Source: Tribonema minus (Eukaryota; Sar; Xanthophyceae; Tribonematales; Tribonemataceae). From it: a stretch of 64,000 nucleotides of DNA. The notes under the pieces are model-generated. The model did no database searches, was not told the DNA's origin, and saw nothing but the letters and a program-made list of their open reading frames with translations. Where the stretch lies: the NCBI GenBank assembly GCA_017506865.1, contig JAFCMP010000525.1, forward strand, positions 620,001-684,000, written 5' to 3'. This document shows, one piece after another, positions 11,373-23,908 of this stretch (positions within the stretch are counted from its first letter, which is position 1; the number at the start of each line of letters is the position of its first letter). Position numbers and translations under genes: made by a program.

Positions 11373-12880
11373 TGGCGTTCAGTGCTCGCGAGTAGCCGCG
11401 CAGCAATACGTTGCGAACTGCACGGCCATACATATGCGGCGTGCGGCGCAGCGCCGGCCGGCACTCACGTGCGCCTGCAGCAACCGGCGGCATAGGCTGC
11501 CATCGCCGCTGCGTCTCCTGCATCGCCGCCGCCGCTGCGTAGATGCTCAGCTGGCGCTCGTGCATGAAAGCGACGTGCAGACAGCAGCATTGCTCAGAGG
11601 CCGCTAACCCTAACCCTAAGGCATGCACGCATCATTGGCGGCAGTGCCCGAGAAAAACTCGCGGCGGTGTTGGGCGCTTGCAGCACCAATAAGGCATACC
11701 ACCACAGAGCTGCTGACCTGCAGAGGCACTGCAGCAGAGCCGAGCAGGAGCAGGACATGCGCTTTGCCCTGTCGGTGCTTGACGCGACCACAAACGTAAA
11801 CGTGCACTTGGAGCTGAAATGAGGTCCGCCTGAGCCTGCGTCATGCTTGCGCTGCATATTGCTCCCCATGATGCATATCGTGCTACCTGCTGCTCACGCA
11901 TGCTGCTTTCTTGCACAAAAGAAAGCGACAATTGGTGCACCGGAATTAGGGTACGGGTCTCTTTGTCCGAAAAGCCTGCTGAGCCAACAACGCATCCAAC
12001 AAGTGAGCCTGCCAGAATAAAATGACCCTGCTTCGTTGTGCACAAATGTTGTATTCCTAGGGATGGAGATACTAGGTCTCTGTTTGCACTTCGTGCAACA
12101 GAGCCTACATTGCAACAACTTCTGAACTAGAACCCTGTTGCTCATTCTGTTTGGTGCATGGCACATGGCATAATGTTAGGCATAATGATCATGCAACAGA
12201 TCTATCTGAGTACACTTTTTTGGGAATGCTCAGGTTTCCCCGAGATTCAATTACTCCCACAGAGCAAATCTGATGAGTAGACTCTCACCAAGAGTCGAGT
12301 CGAGTTCCGCTCAAATTTCCCCGAGATTTCTCGAAACGACGCTACCACCAACTCATGTGAAGCCTCCAACGCGCAGGGCTTAGCCGTCTGTGGCGGCCCT
12401 CCTCTCCTCATCACCAGCTCGCCAGCACGGCAGCAACTGCGGCACCTCGGCATCAGCTCCCCCAAGATATGCCGAGAGCTTCAACCTGCAGCTCCCACAA
12501 GCACAAGCGCACGCGGCGAAGGTCAGTGCTGTTGAGATATCGATAGTAATATTCCTCCGATGACCATCTGCTTTTGTCGGCGGGCGCGCCTTGGTAATGT
12601 GCGGCTCAGAGATTTTGCCCGTATCTACATAGTTTTATTCGGATGGACACTGGGGGCGTTCGTGCCTTGCGCTTTTGTGTTCTCATGACGTAGTTTGCAG
12701 CGCGAATGCTCGTCGGTGTGCTGTCACAGGCACCTCAATGTTCGACGCATCACAGACCGCTCATTGCGTGCTCTTTTCTCGTCCCTCCGCCGCGTTCGCC
12801 TCGTGCAGATGCCTACCTCGCTGCCCCCCCCCTCCGCGCACCACGCCACCAAGCAAGCCAGCGGCCAGCAGCACCTACCA
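11373..12880. other. Intergenic region 3' of gene A; no gene recognised
   Basis: Contains a short CCCTAA array (11603-11620) and otherwise mixed sequence. Short open frames show no recognisable motif. Confidence 0.4.
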
Positions 12881-12894
12881 CCACGCCCTGCACG

Positions 12895-13695
12895 CTAGTT
12901 GGTACCTCCTCTCTCACGAGAGGGGGCGAGAGCAGCTTCGTGCACAGCAGACGTCACCACGGGGTATCAGTTATCACGTCTCCCTCCGAAGACGCGAGAG
13001 CAGCTCTACCCCAAGCCAAGCCAAGCCTGCAGCTGTTACGCTCTCGTGTGCCAAGTGACTGGGTAAGAGCAGCTGTGTGTAGTGCTTGCCTCATCGCTTC
13101 AAAGTTGTTAAACCCGTCGTTGGCACTCTTGCGGCGCCAGAGCGGCTTTGCATGTCTCAACCTGTTACGCTTGAAGGTGCTCAGTGGAGAGGGAATAGCG
13201 GCTTCGTGGCATGCGAACCACTACCCATGCACAGCTGTTAACTTCGTCGCTGAGCACCGACGGGCGCAAGAGCAGGTGGTTCATGCTAGACATCAGCTGT
13301 TACGCTGCATGAGTGTTTTCGACATAAGGGTTAAGAGCGGCTTGAGTGATGGGAATGCCACTGCACATTGATGTTATCCCTTTGCTGCGCATTCGAGCGG
13401 CGCTAGAGCAGTCTGCAGGCGGCGCCACCAGTTGTTACGCTTCTTTGTGTGAGAGGTGAAGGGGGGAGAGCTGTGAAGCGAGCTGAGCATCACACTTAGC
13501 TGTTAACTCCTTCGCCTAGCATGCAAGTTGCGCCAGAGCAGCTTTTGGCATATAACTGGTATCTCTGCAGTGGGCACCAGACCACAGGATTGTCACCCCT
13601 ACCTCCGGTTGGGGCTAGAGCAATCTTGCAGCGGTCGCAGGCACTCCCTTGAGTTGTTGCCACTCATGATTTAAGTGGCAAGAGCAGCTGAGGGA
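12895..13695. repeat. Degenerate ~67-bp minisatellite, about 12 units
   Basis: The pair of motifs (C)AGAGCAGCT and (C)TGTTACGCT/TGTTAAC alternates regularly. AGAGCAGC-like boxes fall near 12928, 12996, 13066, 13139, 13195, 13270, 13331, 13404, 13468, 13535, 13615 and 13680, a mean spacing of about 68 bp. Units are strongly diverged, so the array is old. No coding frame persists across it. Confidence 0.7.
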
Positions 13696-13699
13696 TGTG

Positions 13700-15098
13700 T
13701 CGAACTCGAGTGGTATGTTCTCCTGGAGATGGCGCTGGTTTCCGCCAACCTACGGTCAAGCATGGCATTACGGTAGCTGCTCAACTTCTCGCCCAGTGCA
13801 GACCTCCACCACTTGTCGCACAGTACTCGTAAGGCTGTGCTCTCTGCAAGCGCTCCTGTATGCGCTCCACACATGCCCATGAATGAAAGCACTTTGCACA
13901 CAACCGTCGTGCATTCACCTGGTTGGGTGTATTTCTCTCTGTGCTTGGTCTGCATTCCTTGGATTGTTGAATGTCCCGAACATGGATTGTCACCTGAGTG
14001 CTTGCTGCTTGTACACGTGCTTCTGTATTGTTGTCGACTGAGGAACATCACAAAGCGCAAACTGTTGACGCCATCTGTATGTCAGCTTGGGCCGCTCGCA
14101 TTCTGCAAATGAAAATCGTTGGGGAGGCTTCCATCCAAGAGAGTTCAAACCCGCTATAGTGACAGCGTGCGTGCCTTGGAATGCGCCTGTTGTTTTGTGC
14201 ATTCAAAACCCAATGAATTCACGGCCGTTGCCAGTACGGTCAAGCAATCAACCAGCACATGGCCACTCCTGTGCAGTCAATAGACCCCCATGCCTCAACA
14301 TTTTCACATCATCTCAACCGCGCCCATCACCACCCAGGTGTGCTGCAACAGAGACGACTTGGTCAAAACCGTTGTGTCACCTCTCCGTTGATTGTAGTGA
14401 ATGCTATGGTGTGTGTGTCAAGGCATGCTGAATTGTCACAGGACGAAGAGCAGAACGGCAGACTTGGACGCTGCAGTAACCTGTCACATGAGACCGGTGC
14501 ACCCTTTCCGGTCAGGAAATAGGGGGATGCTAATGGAATTGCCACCAGTGATGCACATGGTGCTGCACTGTGCCCCCCACGGCAGCAAAGCAGCCTGATC
14601 GGTGACCAAATGCTCAGTGCTGTCATGAGCATCATGCATCATAATAGTACATGGACAGAACGCAGACAAGTCAAAAGGTGACGGGGGCAGCAAGCGGCGC
14701 TCTTGTTTGATGCGGTGTGCGCTTCAAGCACAACAGGTTCAAATGCGATGTGCACAGCTTCTGGTGCAATTTGTGCATGCGTTGTAGCGTCCAACAACAT
14801 TCTCGCACGCAAGCGTGTGTCAGCCGCACAAGCTCTCAGCTCCTGAGGTGGTGCCACTGGCCCAGTCTCTCAGCAGCATGCCTGCTGATATCACATGTCC
14901 CAGGAGCCATGGGCGAGCATTTCATATGCCACCATTGAATGCGGCGCGCCTGAGCTGCCCGACGCTGCACACTACGTTTACCGCGTGATACCCCTAGCAT
15001 CTGCCCAAGCGGAACGCGCAGCTGCACGGCGGCGCTAGCGCCTCTCCGCCATTTGCTTCATTACATAGCGAGCGCAAAGCCGCGTCATGGGCGGCAAG
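13700..15098. other. Intergenic region between the convergent Tim44-like paralogs; nothing recognised
   Basis: About 1.4 kb of mixed composition lying between the two 3' ends. No RNA gene, transposon end or conserved exon was seen. Confidence 0.4.
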
Positions 15099-18000
15099 TC
15101 ACGGTTCCCCCTGTGGCGGCGACGCAAACAGGGGGTTCCCGCCCAGCCACCCGTCGATGTCAATGACTTGCCAGTCGACGTCGGACCAGTCCAATTCGCG
15201 CTTCAACACCGACTCCAGCGTTGCCTCCCTGATGGAGTGCAGCCGGCGCTGCGTCGTCTCGAGGCGGACGTGGTGCGCACGCGTGGCTATCGCGTCGCTG
15301 CCCTGCGGAGGCGCACGGTCAGCGAGGCTAGGGTTAGGGTTAGAGATTGGGGTTAGGGTTAGGGGTAGGGTAGGGTTAGGGGGGGCGCGCCGCGCGAGGC
15401 GTCCATCGGCGGGCAGCGCCGTGGCAGCAGCTGGGTGAGGCGCTGAGATCTGCTGCAAATGGTAAGAAGTTGCTGCATGTTACATGCTACATGCATGTTG
15501 CATGGAGACGAATCAAAAGATCGTAGAGCTCTCATGATGACATGGTTCACCTGGCAGCGCTGAGGGTGGTCATTCAAGGAGAAGGGCACAAGGGCCAGAC
15601 AGCAGAAGCAGCACCGTGCGTGTGTGTACTATGCACTGATCTCAGAGTGTGGTGCAGTGCTGGAATTGAGCGGGCCTTCGCCGCCGCTGGCGCTCTGCAG
15701 CAGTCGCAGCCGGCACTGCAGCCGCCACGTACCTTCGGTACAGCACAAACAGAGCTTAGGCCTCTCTTTTCAAGCTGAAAGACCGTTCGCACGTACCATG
15801 CCATTGGTGCCAGCGTATGGTGTGATTGGGTACATGGGGAGCGAAAGCTTGACGCAAGCGTGCGCCTAAACATGCAGTACTGCAAGGCGTTACATCATGG
15901 CAGTGCTCAAAAGTGCGCTGCGGCTTCTTGTGTATTCAGGCTGCAGGCTTCCTGATGGCAGACCTCAAGCACTGAAGAACTTGAGTTCAAGCAGTGCGTC
16001 GCATCGTTGTGTCTAGGCGTCGATGCAGAATGTGAAGTGTAAATATGCAGTGTATGATTACTGTACGCGAGCAATGAAAGCAGGTTTCACTGCTACTACA
16101 CTAATATTTTTACTCGTCAGTATTGTATTCCTCTTGGTGCAATATATATATATATACTCGAATTGCTACACGATTTGTGCAGATGCATCTGGTGCCTGAT
16201 GTAGTGGGATGAATGCAGCGCTTGCAGCAGGCGTGACGGATTATGAAATGAAACACTTCATTGTGCTCTGAAAGTTGCACACTACGTCAGCATCCAAAGT
16301 ACACGGACAAGGGCGCTCATCACTGCTGCATGTTTGTACCTCTACCATGCACATGCACCTCCACAAAGGCTGCTGTCGCTGCTCTCTGTGAACTTGATTC
16401 TTGAAGTCACGCTCGCGATTGAGCGCGCTGTTACTAATTTAATCTGCACGCAGCTCACCAGTACATGCATACGTGCGGCGGGCAGCATGCAAGCCGCGCA
16501 TCGCCAACGTCTACTTGACACCACACAGGGCAACGCTCTGCATGCATGAACACAGGAAAAATGTAGAAAATCGCCTGTGGTGATGTTCAGCAGCTCTGTC
16601 ACAAAGCGCGGATAGCTTGGATGGCGGCGGACAAGAGACTGTGATTAATTGTGGGCATTTTTTTTCTGATTTATTTCTTTTTATTTATGGGCTTGTAACT
16701 CAGTTGGCTAGAGTGTACGCCTGCCCCTCTCAACTCAATTCACTGAATCGCATCATCAGGTCTGAGAGAGCTGTTTCATCCCGCCCCAGCTCTCGTAGTC
16801 ACCATGCGATGCAGCGCCCAAGTTCAACTGCAACCGCAAGTGCAAGTGTGTGCAGCACCGCGACGACTCAACTGCACGATGGCGGCTTCAGTAGTCGCCC
16901 CCAGCTCTCGAAGCAACCATGCGACCTGCGCCCAACTTCAACCGCAGCCGCGAGTGCAAGTGCAAGAGCAACGCGTCTCACCTGCACGATGGTGTCGGTC
17001 GCCGTGTCGCGCACGAAGAACGTCTCGCGGCAAATGCACTGAACGTCCACGTGCACTGTCTGGACGCTCTCGCGGCGCATGAATCGCTGCATGTCCTCGT
17101 CTATCGCCGCCTGACAGCACACGGGCGCGCGAGAGGCGGGCTTCGCGTCAGGGCCAGCCCGAGGCGACACGCGGTGACGTTGACACGAACAGGGGAGCAA
17201 GGGCAAAGCCTTTTCTCAACGTGGGGCACTGGCAGCCAAGATCTGATTCAGCGGCGCGCCGCTGCTCTGAGCCGTGCACACTTTATTCCGGCGCGGCGCC
17301 ACGCGCAAATAAACGGGAATACAGCTGCAACACCCCCAAACAATTCTCAAAATGGACGTCCGTCAACCAATTCGCCGAGTTCGCTGCTGCGACTTGCAAG
17401 AGAGGTGGCGAAGGCCAAAGGCTAGACCTTGTCTGTGGAAGTTCTTGGCAGCGCCGTCTGTGGCGATGTGCTTCATAGGAAAGTTCAATTTGGCAGTCAA
17501 CTAGGGCAGAGTTTTTCTTGCCGAAACCAACACGGTTTGCAAACTTCCACAGACAATCTCTTACGCTTTACGCTGACAAGCGCGTGTCAAACTGTCAGCT
17601 CAAACCACCGTGGCTCCGATGACGGAGCGCTGCCAATGTGTCCGGGCCTTCCTCGTAGCCCTCGAAGACTATGCCTTCTGGCGGGGCTACGATTATGTAG
17701 CGCGTGCCCTTTCGAGCAGCGATGTAGAGGCAAATCATTAGCAAAAGGGAACGTGCAAAAGGGAACGTTCCCGATGTGCCCTTTGAACGATTGTTGCTCT
17801 GTGTGTCGGCCAGCTGTAGGTGTCACGAGAGGGGGGGGGGGCACATGGGCCATGCCATTGCGAGGCCTTTGAAGCAGGTTCATCAGCACATGTTGTTAGT
17901 GCGGCATGTCCGCTGACGCATTGCAGCCACGACATTGGCAGAGGGGTAGGTCTGTGGGCTTGACATGGGGTGGGCACCGCAAGTTCAAGTAGCCAAAGGA

Positions 18001-21000
18001 CGAAGGGTCGCGGGGGGGATGATGAACTTGAGGGGCTGGATGTAAGTTTTTTTGCCCGAGGTCAGATCATGGGCAACTTCAACAACAGGCTCCTTGGACT
18101 CACCTTCAAGTGACGTGGCACAATGCTGGGCAGCTATACAAGCTCGCCACATCATACAACCAGGTCATTCAATGTCATCAATTGATGCCACTCCACCGCC
18201 CCGCAGCTTGCGGGAGCGGCGGAGTGCCTGAGCAAGGCCACGGCAATGGCGGTGGGGGTAGGTAGGCACGCACCCCCCGACGTCAGCGCTCCACAACATT
18301 GATCGATGCCTACCTGCTTCTGCTTTGCGTTTGAATCCCCCCTTGGTTCAATTATTGTTCACGCGCCGCGGGGGGGGTGAACGGGCTTTCAGGAACAGTT
18401 TTCCATGTGTAGCCTCTGATCGACCGGCCTGCTGGCAACGGTGCGGAGCATGCACTGGTATTAGGCTACACATGACCGCACCTGGCGACATCTGACCAGT
18501 GAGTGACTGACCCACTGGCGAGGTGAGTGCGGCGGCGATGACCGCAAATGGCGGCGGGCGCCGCAGAGATCGTGCTTTCTCTGAAGTTTATGGAGGCGCA
18601 GGGATAGCAGATTGTCGCGCGGCGCGCGCCTGCCTGCCCTGCGGCGCCAGCGGGCTGCAACAAGTCACGGTGGGCGTGGCGCCAGCCGTAACCGTAAATC
18701 AAAATCGAGCAGGCGAGGGCGCCCCGCCCTGTACTCGTGCACTTATCCTCACAAGTAATAACGCGTGTAACGGTCGTTGATTCTCGCTCAGGGCATGAAA
18801 AAGCCCAGATGCGCAGGCTTGCCGCCAGAACCTGCGAGCTCATCGTGCGACACAGCTCGAAAGCGAACGACCAGCTTGGAACGAGCTCTCTTGCTTCCCT
18901 ATCTCCAACCAACACCCCCCAGCCCCGCGCACGCGCGCGTGCGCACGCACGCACGCATAAACAATTTGAACAATGAGTTGTCACTTCAACCCAACTTGGC
19001 AGATCGCACCTTCATCTCCGTCTCGGTGAGCGTCGCGCTGCGCCGCGCCAGCGCCACCATCGACCGCCACATCTCCACTAGCTCGTGAGGGTCCCCGCGG
19101 GGGTCGTGCGGGTCGCCGCGCGCGGCGCCCTTCTGGACGCCCGCGCCAACCACGTCCGCGCTCACGATGCCGTGCAGCACGTAGCACGGGGCGAGGCCGC
19201 TCAGCGCCGCCTGCGCCGCCGCGGCGGCGTAGAAGTCGGCGAGCTTCTCCTGCGGCGGCGGCGGCAACGGCGCGCGGAGGGGAGCAGCGCGCGGTGCAGA
19301 GTTGCCGACAGGATCAGCTGGGCCCAGTGCCAACAGGATCAGCTAGGTGCAGACTGAGGGGTGTGGACTACAGAACATTGCCTTGATGATCGGAGAGGCT
19401 GCCTGCGTCGGTGCGTGCTTTGCCGAATCGGCTCGTTGCGCAGCGCAGCTTGTTGATGTGCGCCCGGGTATCGGCGGCACGGGGGGGGGGGGGGATGGGC
19501 GCGGATGTTGTCGATGCAACGCATCTCGGTACACATGCGATATTGATATCGTAGTGAAGCTGCACACATGCTGTTTTTGTTTACGCCCACCAAATCTCAC
19601 AATACTTGCAGGGCACGAGAAGCATGCCCGGCAGGGTGCAGGTTCGCTGACAAACAGAGCGCGCGGGGGGGGGGGGGGGGGGGGGGGTGCATACAGCCTT
19701 GACATGGTGCCCAATTTCAAACACTGACGCACAATTCTCGTTGTGCAGAGATCCCGGGAAGCGATTGTCCCCCCCTTCTGCACTCAGACGGTCGCAGTTC
19801 ATCAGCAGAAACAAATTGGTGCCCGCAATGGCAAGCTGTTGCCGCCGTTGACGCGCCACTGAGCGCATATGCCGCGCCTGGGGCGATTGTGGACAGAGAC
19901 GCTCTCTTCATGCCGCTTAGAGCTGGCTGTACCAGCTCAACAATGACGCTCGACGCGACAGACAGAAACGCCACAGTGACGCAATGGCGCACTTCGAAGC
20001 ATATCATAGATGCGGTCGGGATGCGTTTCATATGAGTCAACACCCTGAAGGCCCAGCCGTGTCTGCACATTGAGGGATGTCATGGGGCGGGTTATGTGAC
20101 CCATCTTGGCCACCTTCAGCACCGTCAAGGTGCCACTCAGCTGCGGCCTGTCCTGCAGCAGACGCTCGCGCACTTGACTGCTCTGGCCCGTCGTGACGTA
20201 TAGGGTCAGGGCTAGGGTCAGGCTCTCCTTACCTCCATCACCGCGCGAAGATCGAATTCCGCGTCTGCGCCTCCCGCGTCAGCAGCGCTCGCCCCCGGCG
20301 CCTTCTCAGCGTCGCCATCCGCTCCCGCCGCTGCGCTTGCCGCACCAGTGCCGCCGCCACTCTCTGCAGGCGCCGCGCCGCTGCTGCTCTGCGCCCCTGC
20401 CTGCGCGCTCTTTCCCCCCTCCACCGCTGCCGCCGGTCCTGCCCCGCCGCCCGCCGCCGAGCCCTTCTCGCCATCAGGCGGGGCGCTGCGGCGGCGCCGG
20501 CTGCTGCCGCCGCTGCTGCCGCTATCCTCGGCGCCGACGATCGCCTGCAGCGGCTGCTTGGTCCGGAATATGGCCGCGGCGCACGCGCAGAACGCCGCCT
20601 TGCCGCCGCTGGCGAGCTCCGAGTTGATGTACGACGGCGTGGATGCAGCGCCGCGCAGCTTCCCCATCAGGCTGAGCCTGCGCGATTGCGCGAGGGCACG
20701 GCTCAGCACAAAGTGCGCCTCTAGCGTGGTGCTTACAGCTGCGTTCAGCTGGCGTCTGCGCGCATGCCACGCGACTGATCTGCCAGCATGCGTGATGTGC
20801 GCCAGTGTCTTACGCAGCTACCTCTGCTGGTCGCAGGCATGGCGGGCTGGGTTAGTCAAAGTGCCTGACTGTGCTTTACCATCACATGCCACCCCCCCCC
20901 CTCCCCCTTCCTCCCCCCCAGAAGGGAGATGCTGACGACCATGTCTGCAAAACCGCACATAGCAGAGCCCCCCGTGCACATCGGCCGCGCGTCAGCGCTA

Positions 21001-21762
21001 TCAGGCGCACATTGCGGGACAAACGTGTGATGTCTGGTTCTGTCATCAGAGGTCGCACGCGTGCACGGCCGCAAGGCCCCTGCGGCGCTGACGCCACCGC
21101 TGCTGCCGGTGCTGCGCTGCGATCGCCGATGAAGCATGACAGCGCGAGAATGCCCAACGGGACAGGCACAGTGCGGCAGCAGCTGAGGCGTGCTGCAAGC
21201 CTCCCGTCCGCACTTCATGCAATCACCAGTCGTGCTCGACTGAAGGGGTGTTGAGGGGTTGAAAGGGGGGTCGGCAGCGCCTGGGTGCGCACAGATGATT
21301 GGGCGGCAGAGAGGAGGCCATGAGGATGTGGACCGGTGATTGACGAGACACTGCAGTACGCCTCCGAAGCTGACAAGCCCAACCATCTGTGCGCGACCAC
21401 CGGGGCCACTCCCCCCCCCCCTACGCGGCAATCACAGCCGGCGCCCACGCGTCACGGCGACCCGCGCGCGCAGCAACGACTCACTCTGCGCGGAAGCCGC
21501 GCACAAGCTTGCTGAGACCCGACACCGCCGCCGGCGCCTCGCGCCACGGGAACGCGCTGAGATTCCCGCTCGCGCTCGCGGCGCCCCCCAACCCCCCGCT
21601 AGGCGCGGCTCCGGCGTCCACCGCCGTGTTCTGCCACTTCCGATGGCAGCAGCTGGCGGCGAACCCCCTCGCCGGTGGTGTCCCCCGCGTCAGCGCTCGC
21701 ACCGCGCCGCAGCGCGCGGCGGCCAGCAGCGCCGGCGCGCTCCCGCCGCGGCACGCGTGCAT
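15099..21762 (-). CDS. Tim44-like mitochondrial protein, paralog B
   Basis: Five exons on the minus strand: 21485-21762, 20233-20677, 19010-19249, 16982-17110, 15099-15302. Phases 2,0,0,0 match paralog A exactly; 431 residues. The N terminus MHACRGGSAPALLAAARCGA, then ARGFAASCCHRKWQNTAVDA, looks like a cleavable mitochondrial presequence (R-G-F-A). Shared blocks: AAFCACAAAIFRTKQPLQ, KLADFYAAAAAQAALSGL, APCYVLHGIVSADVV, TVHVDVQCICRETFFVRDTA, AHHVRLETTQRR and DVDWQVIDIDGWLGGN. Exon 3 is 17 codons longer than in A because the A donor is absent here. The order of elements fits the Tim44/mL45-like fold; the exact role is inferred. It lies tail to tail with A, so the pair arose by an inverted duplication that is old enough for linkers and introns to diverge. 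Confidence 0.7.
15328..15380 (-). repeat. TTAGGG-type array in paralog B intron 4, near the exon-5 acceptor
   Basis: TTAGGG variants on the plus strand (CCCTAA in the gene's sense) lie 25 bases upstream of the exon-5 acceptor, as in paralog A. Confidence 0.85.
16142..16156. repeat. (AT)n microsatellite
   Basis: About seven AT units inside intron 4 of paralog B. Confidence 0.8.
16689..16722 (+). other. tRNA 5'-half-like relic (A-box)
   Basis: GGGCTTGTAACTCAGTTGGC followed by TAGAGTG resembles the acceptor 5' strand and D arm of a tRNA, including an A-box-like TAACTCAGTTGG. No matching anticodon stem or B box follows, so it is at most a tRNA relic or the head of a tRNA-derived SINE. Confidence 0.3.
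16783..16998 (-). repeat. ~110-bp repeats of the exon-4 end plus donor (gene B)
   Basis: In the gene's sense the exon-4 end ACC-ATCGTGCAG|GTGAG recurs as CATCGTGCAGTTGAG about 110 bp downstream (plus 16872), and the following intron segment (CACTTGC..GCGGTTG..GGGCGC..CGCATGGT..ACGAGAGCTGGG) is present twice, with part of a third copy. Confidence 0.8.
17111..19009 (-). other. Intron 3 of paralog B (1.9 kb)
   Basis: The longest intron of the gene. It contains short C/G runs but no recognisable nested gene or mobile element. Confidence 0.5.
19481..19494 (+). repeat. G14 run in paralog B intron 2
   Basis: Fourteen G on the plus strand (C in the gene's sense). Confidence 0.9.
19665..19687 (+). 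repeat. G23 run in paralog B intron 2
   Basis: Twenty-three G on the plus strand. Confidence 0.9.
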
Positions 21763-22540
21763 GGGCGGTGTGTTTTTTCGCTGCGGGGGCGGGGAGGGGT
21801 GCGTGTGAGCGTGCGTGGTGAGGTGGTGTAGGGTGGCAGGCGCGCACGTGGAGGCTTCGCAGCGTGCGTGCGTGCGGCAGAGTGGTGGGAGGACGGTGGC
21901 ATCTGAGCGGAGCAGCGAGTGGGCAGCTTCGGCAGTGCTGCTGTCGGGTGCTGCGGCAGTTTGGGCAGTACGCGCTGTCAATGTGCAGGATTTATTCTTG
22001 AAAGTGCTGTAATGGATTCGATAGTGCTGCAGCTCACATTGCGTGATTGCAGGCAAATGATGAAGTTTCCGCCTCTGTCACAACGTGCCAAGAAGATGTG
22101 GCATGTAAACAAGAGCGAGCTGTGCATTGCTGCAGATTAGGTGTTTCATTCCACAATTGCCGCCAGCTAGTTCTTGTGATGGGGGAGCGAGTCGGTGTGT
22201 ACGTAACATAGAATCGACCACAAGCAGCAGCATCAGCTGGCACCACCTGATGCAACCAGATTAGAATCATAACCAATCGTAACCAGAGTAGATCATGAGT
22301 CAGGCGGGCTCGCGTTTGTAAAGCGATTTGGTGCCAGTGGTGAACAGTAGTGGCATTGAGGCTTACCTGCGGCTGCTGGAAGTGTTGTTTACAGTGTACT
22401 GATTTCCGTTGCGAGGTTGGCAGCTCCACACAGCACACGGGTATTCAGGATACGATACTTCAACTTGAACTGGAAGTACTGAAGGAAGTGGAGCTGTACA
22501 TGTACCCACTATTCTGGTCATTATGATCAGAATTGCTACA
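21763..22540. other. Upstream region of paralog B; nothing recognised
   Basis: An open frame extends in phase upstream of the ATG at 21762, but the sequence there has no similarity to paralog A, so it is taken as 5' UTR/promoter. Confidence 0.4.
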
Positions 22541-22551
22541 AACTTGCCACT

Positions 22552-22791
22552 TTGGCAATAGGGTCATTTGGCAGCATTGGGGAGCAGGGGCGGAAGCTGC
22601 TGGAGGCTGTGGCGACGGAGTATGCCAGCAGGATGTCAGTGCCCGGAGGAGCGCGCCCTAAAGCTCTCAAGGGCATCGCCCTGGCGCGCTTACGCTCGGC
22701 ACTGTCGGCAGCGCTCCACATGGCGTACTCTGGCCGTGTCATGACACACATGGCAGAATCCAGGGGGGGGGGCACATGGAGGAGGATGTAG
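22552..22791 (+). pseudogene. Possible C-terminal fragment of a LINE reverse-transcriptase ORF
   Basis: An 80-codon frame includes GSIGEQGRKLLEAVATEYAS and ALARLRSALSAALHMAYSGR. This GS-G--G-~30-residue-spacer-LSAALH--- pattern resembles the 3' end of LINE-type ORF2 proteins. No reverse-transcriptase core, poly-A or target duplication is visible nearby, so this is a weak call for an isolated fragment. Confidence 0.25.
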
Positions 22792-23908
22792 GGGAGGACC
22801 CCGGGATGCCATTTGGCGGCGGCGGCGTTTGAGTGGTTGTCGTTGCGACACTTTCAGACTGTCATACGACATGTAGATTCCTTACAGCTAGATGCCAATC
22901 ATCTGGGCTTTTTCGCGCCCTGAGCGAGAATTAATAAAAAGTACATGTTTCACTGTGCAAACTTTTTCACACTTGTTTGTTTTTTTGGTGTACAGTAGTA
23001 TTACCTTTTGTTGGCAGCACCCAAGTGTCAGGACGACCTGCACTGGTGGGGCCCCTTAGAGAGTCCCGTTGCTGCTGCACAAACAAATCACAACAAATAG
23101 TAATAAGCTACATGGTCGCATGAAACCCGATGTACCTGTAAGTCAGTGCAACAGCAGTCCATGCGCATCTACCTCTTGGGGAAGGCTCCAGGAGCTGTTG
23201 CCACAGAGGATCACTGAATGTAGCCCAGCAGCAAACAGCATGGGGGCAATTTTTGCACCACGTTCACGCACACAACTTTCATGACACTCGCCTGAAGTGA
23301 AGCACGCACAAAGGTCGACCGTCATGATGCACGCAGCAATCCAACCAGCTGCTGTCAGTGGCGCCCGAGCGGCACTCGCGTTCTTGCTCAGTGACAACTT
23401 GAAGTTGACAAAGTGCTCAACAGATCAGCGACCACGGGACCAAGAGGGGATGATGTATCCTTTGCCGTTCACTGCATATACTGTGTTGCTCTGATGTATG
23501 AACACTAGGGGTGTGTCATGCATGCATGGATGGGGCAAACGCCCCGCCTATCATGGGACCTCTAGCTCATGTCGCCTGCTATCTTCACTTAGCCTGAGGC
23601 ATTGCACAAACGCATGCTGACATGCGCACTGAACCCGTGCGACGCGCATCAGCCGTGCAAGAGCTTCGTGGCTGTGCGCATGCAAAGTCTGCTGTGTAGG
23701 GAGTGCACGCGTGCGCGGCGCGTCACCCTCCCTAATGCACGTACTTCTGTATGCAGCCGGTCTGCCTGCACAGCGTCCAGACAGGTGCCACCGATCAGGT
23801 GGTGAGCTGCACAGACATCGACAGTATAGGTACATTACCGCGCTCCCTGGGGCTCAGGTGATGCCACGGACCTAACATGAAGCCATCGCTCAATCGCCAC
23901 CGCTACAA
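22792..23908. other. Intergenic region; nothing recognised
   Basis: About 1.1 kb of lower GC than the flanking exons. No supported exon, RNA or repeat end. Confidence 0.4.

Noticed and set aside
16689-16722. Functional tRNA gene
   Set aside because: No anticodon stem, T arm or acceptor 3' strand follows.
21763-22056. Longer N terminus for Tim44-like paralog B
   Set aside because: The frame is open upstream, but paralog A shares sequence only from the ATG at 21762 onward, where a presequence begins.
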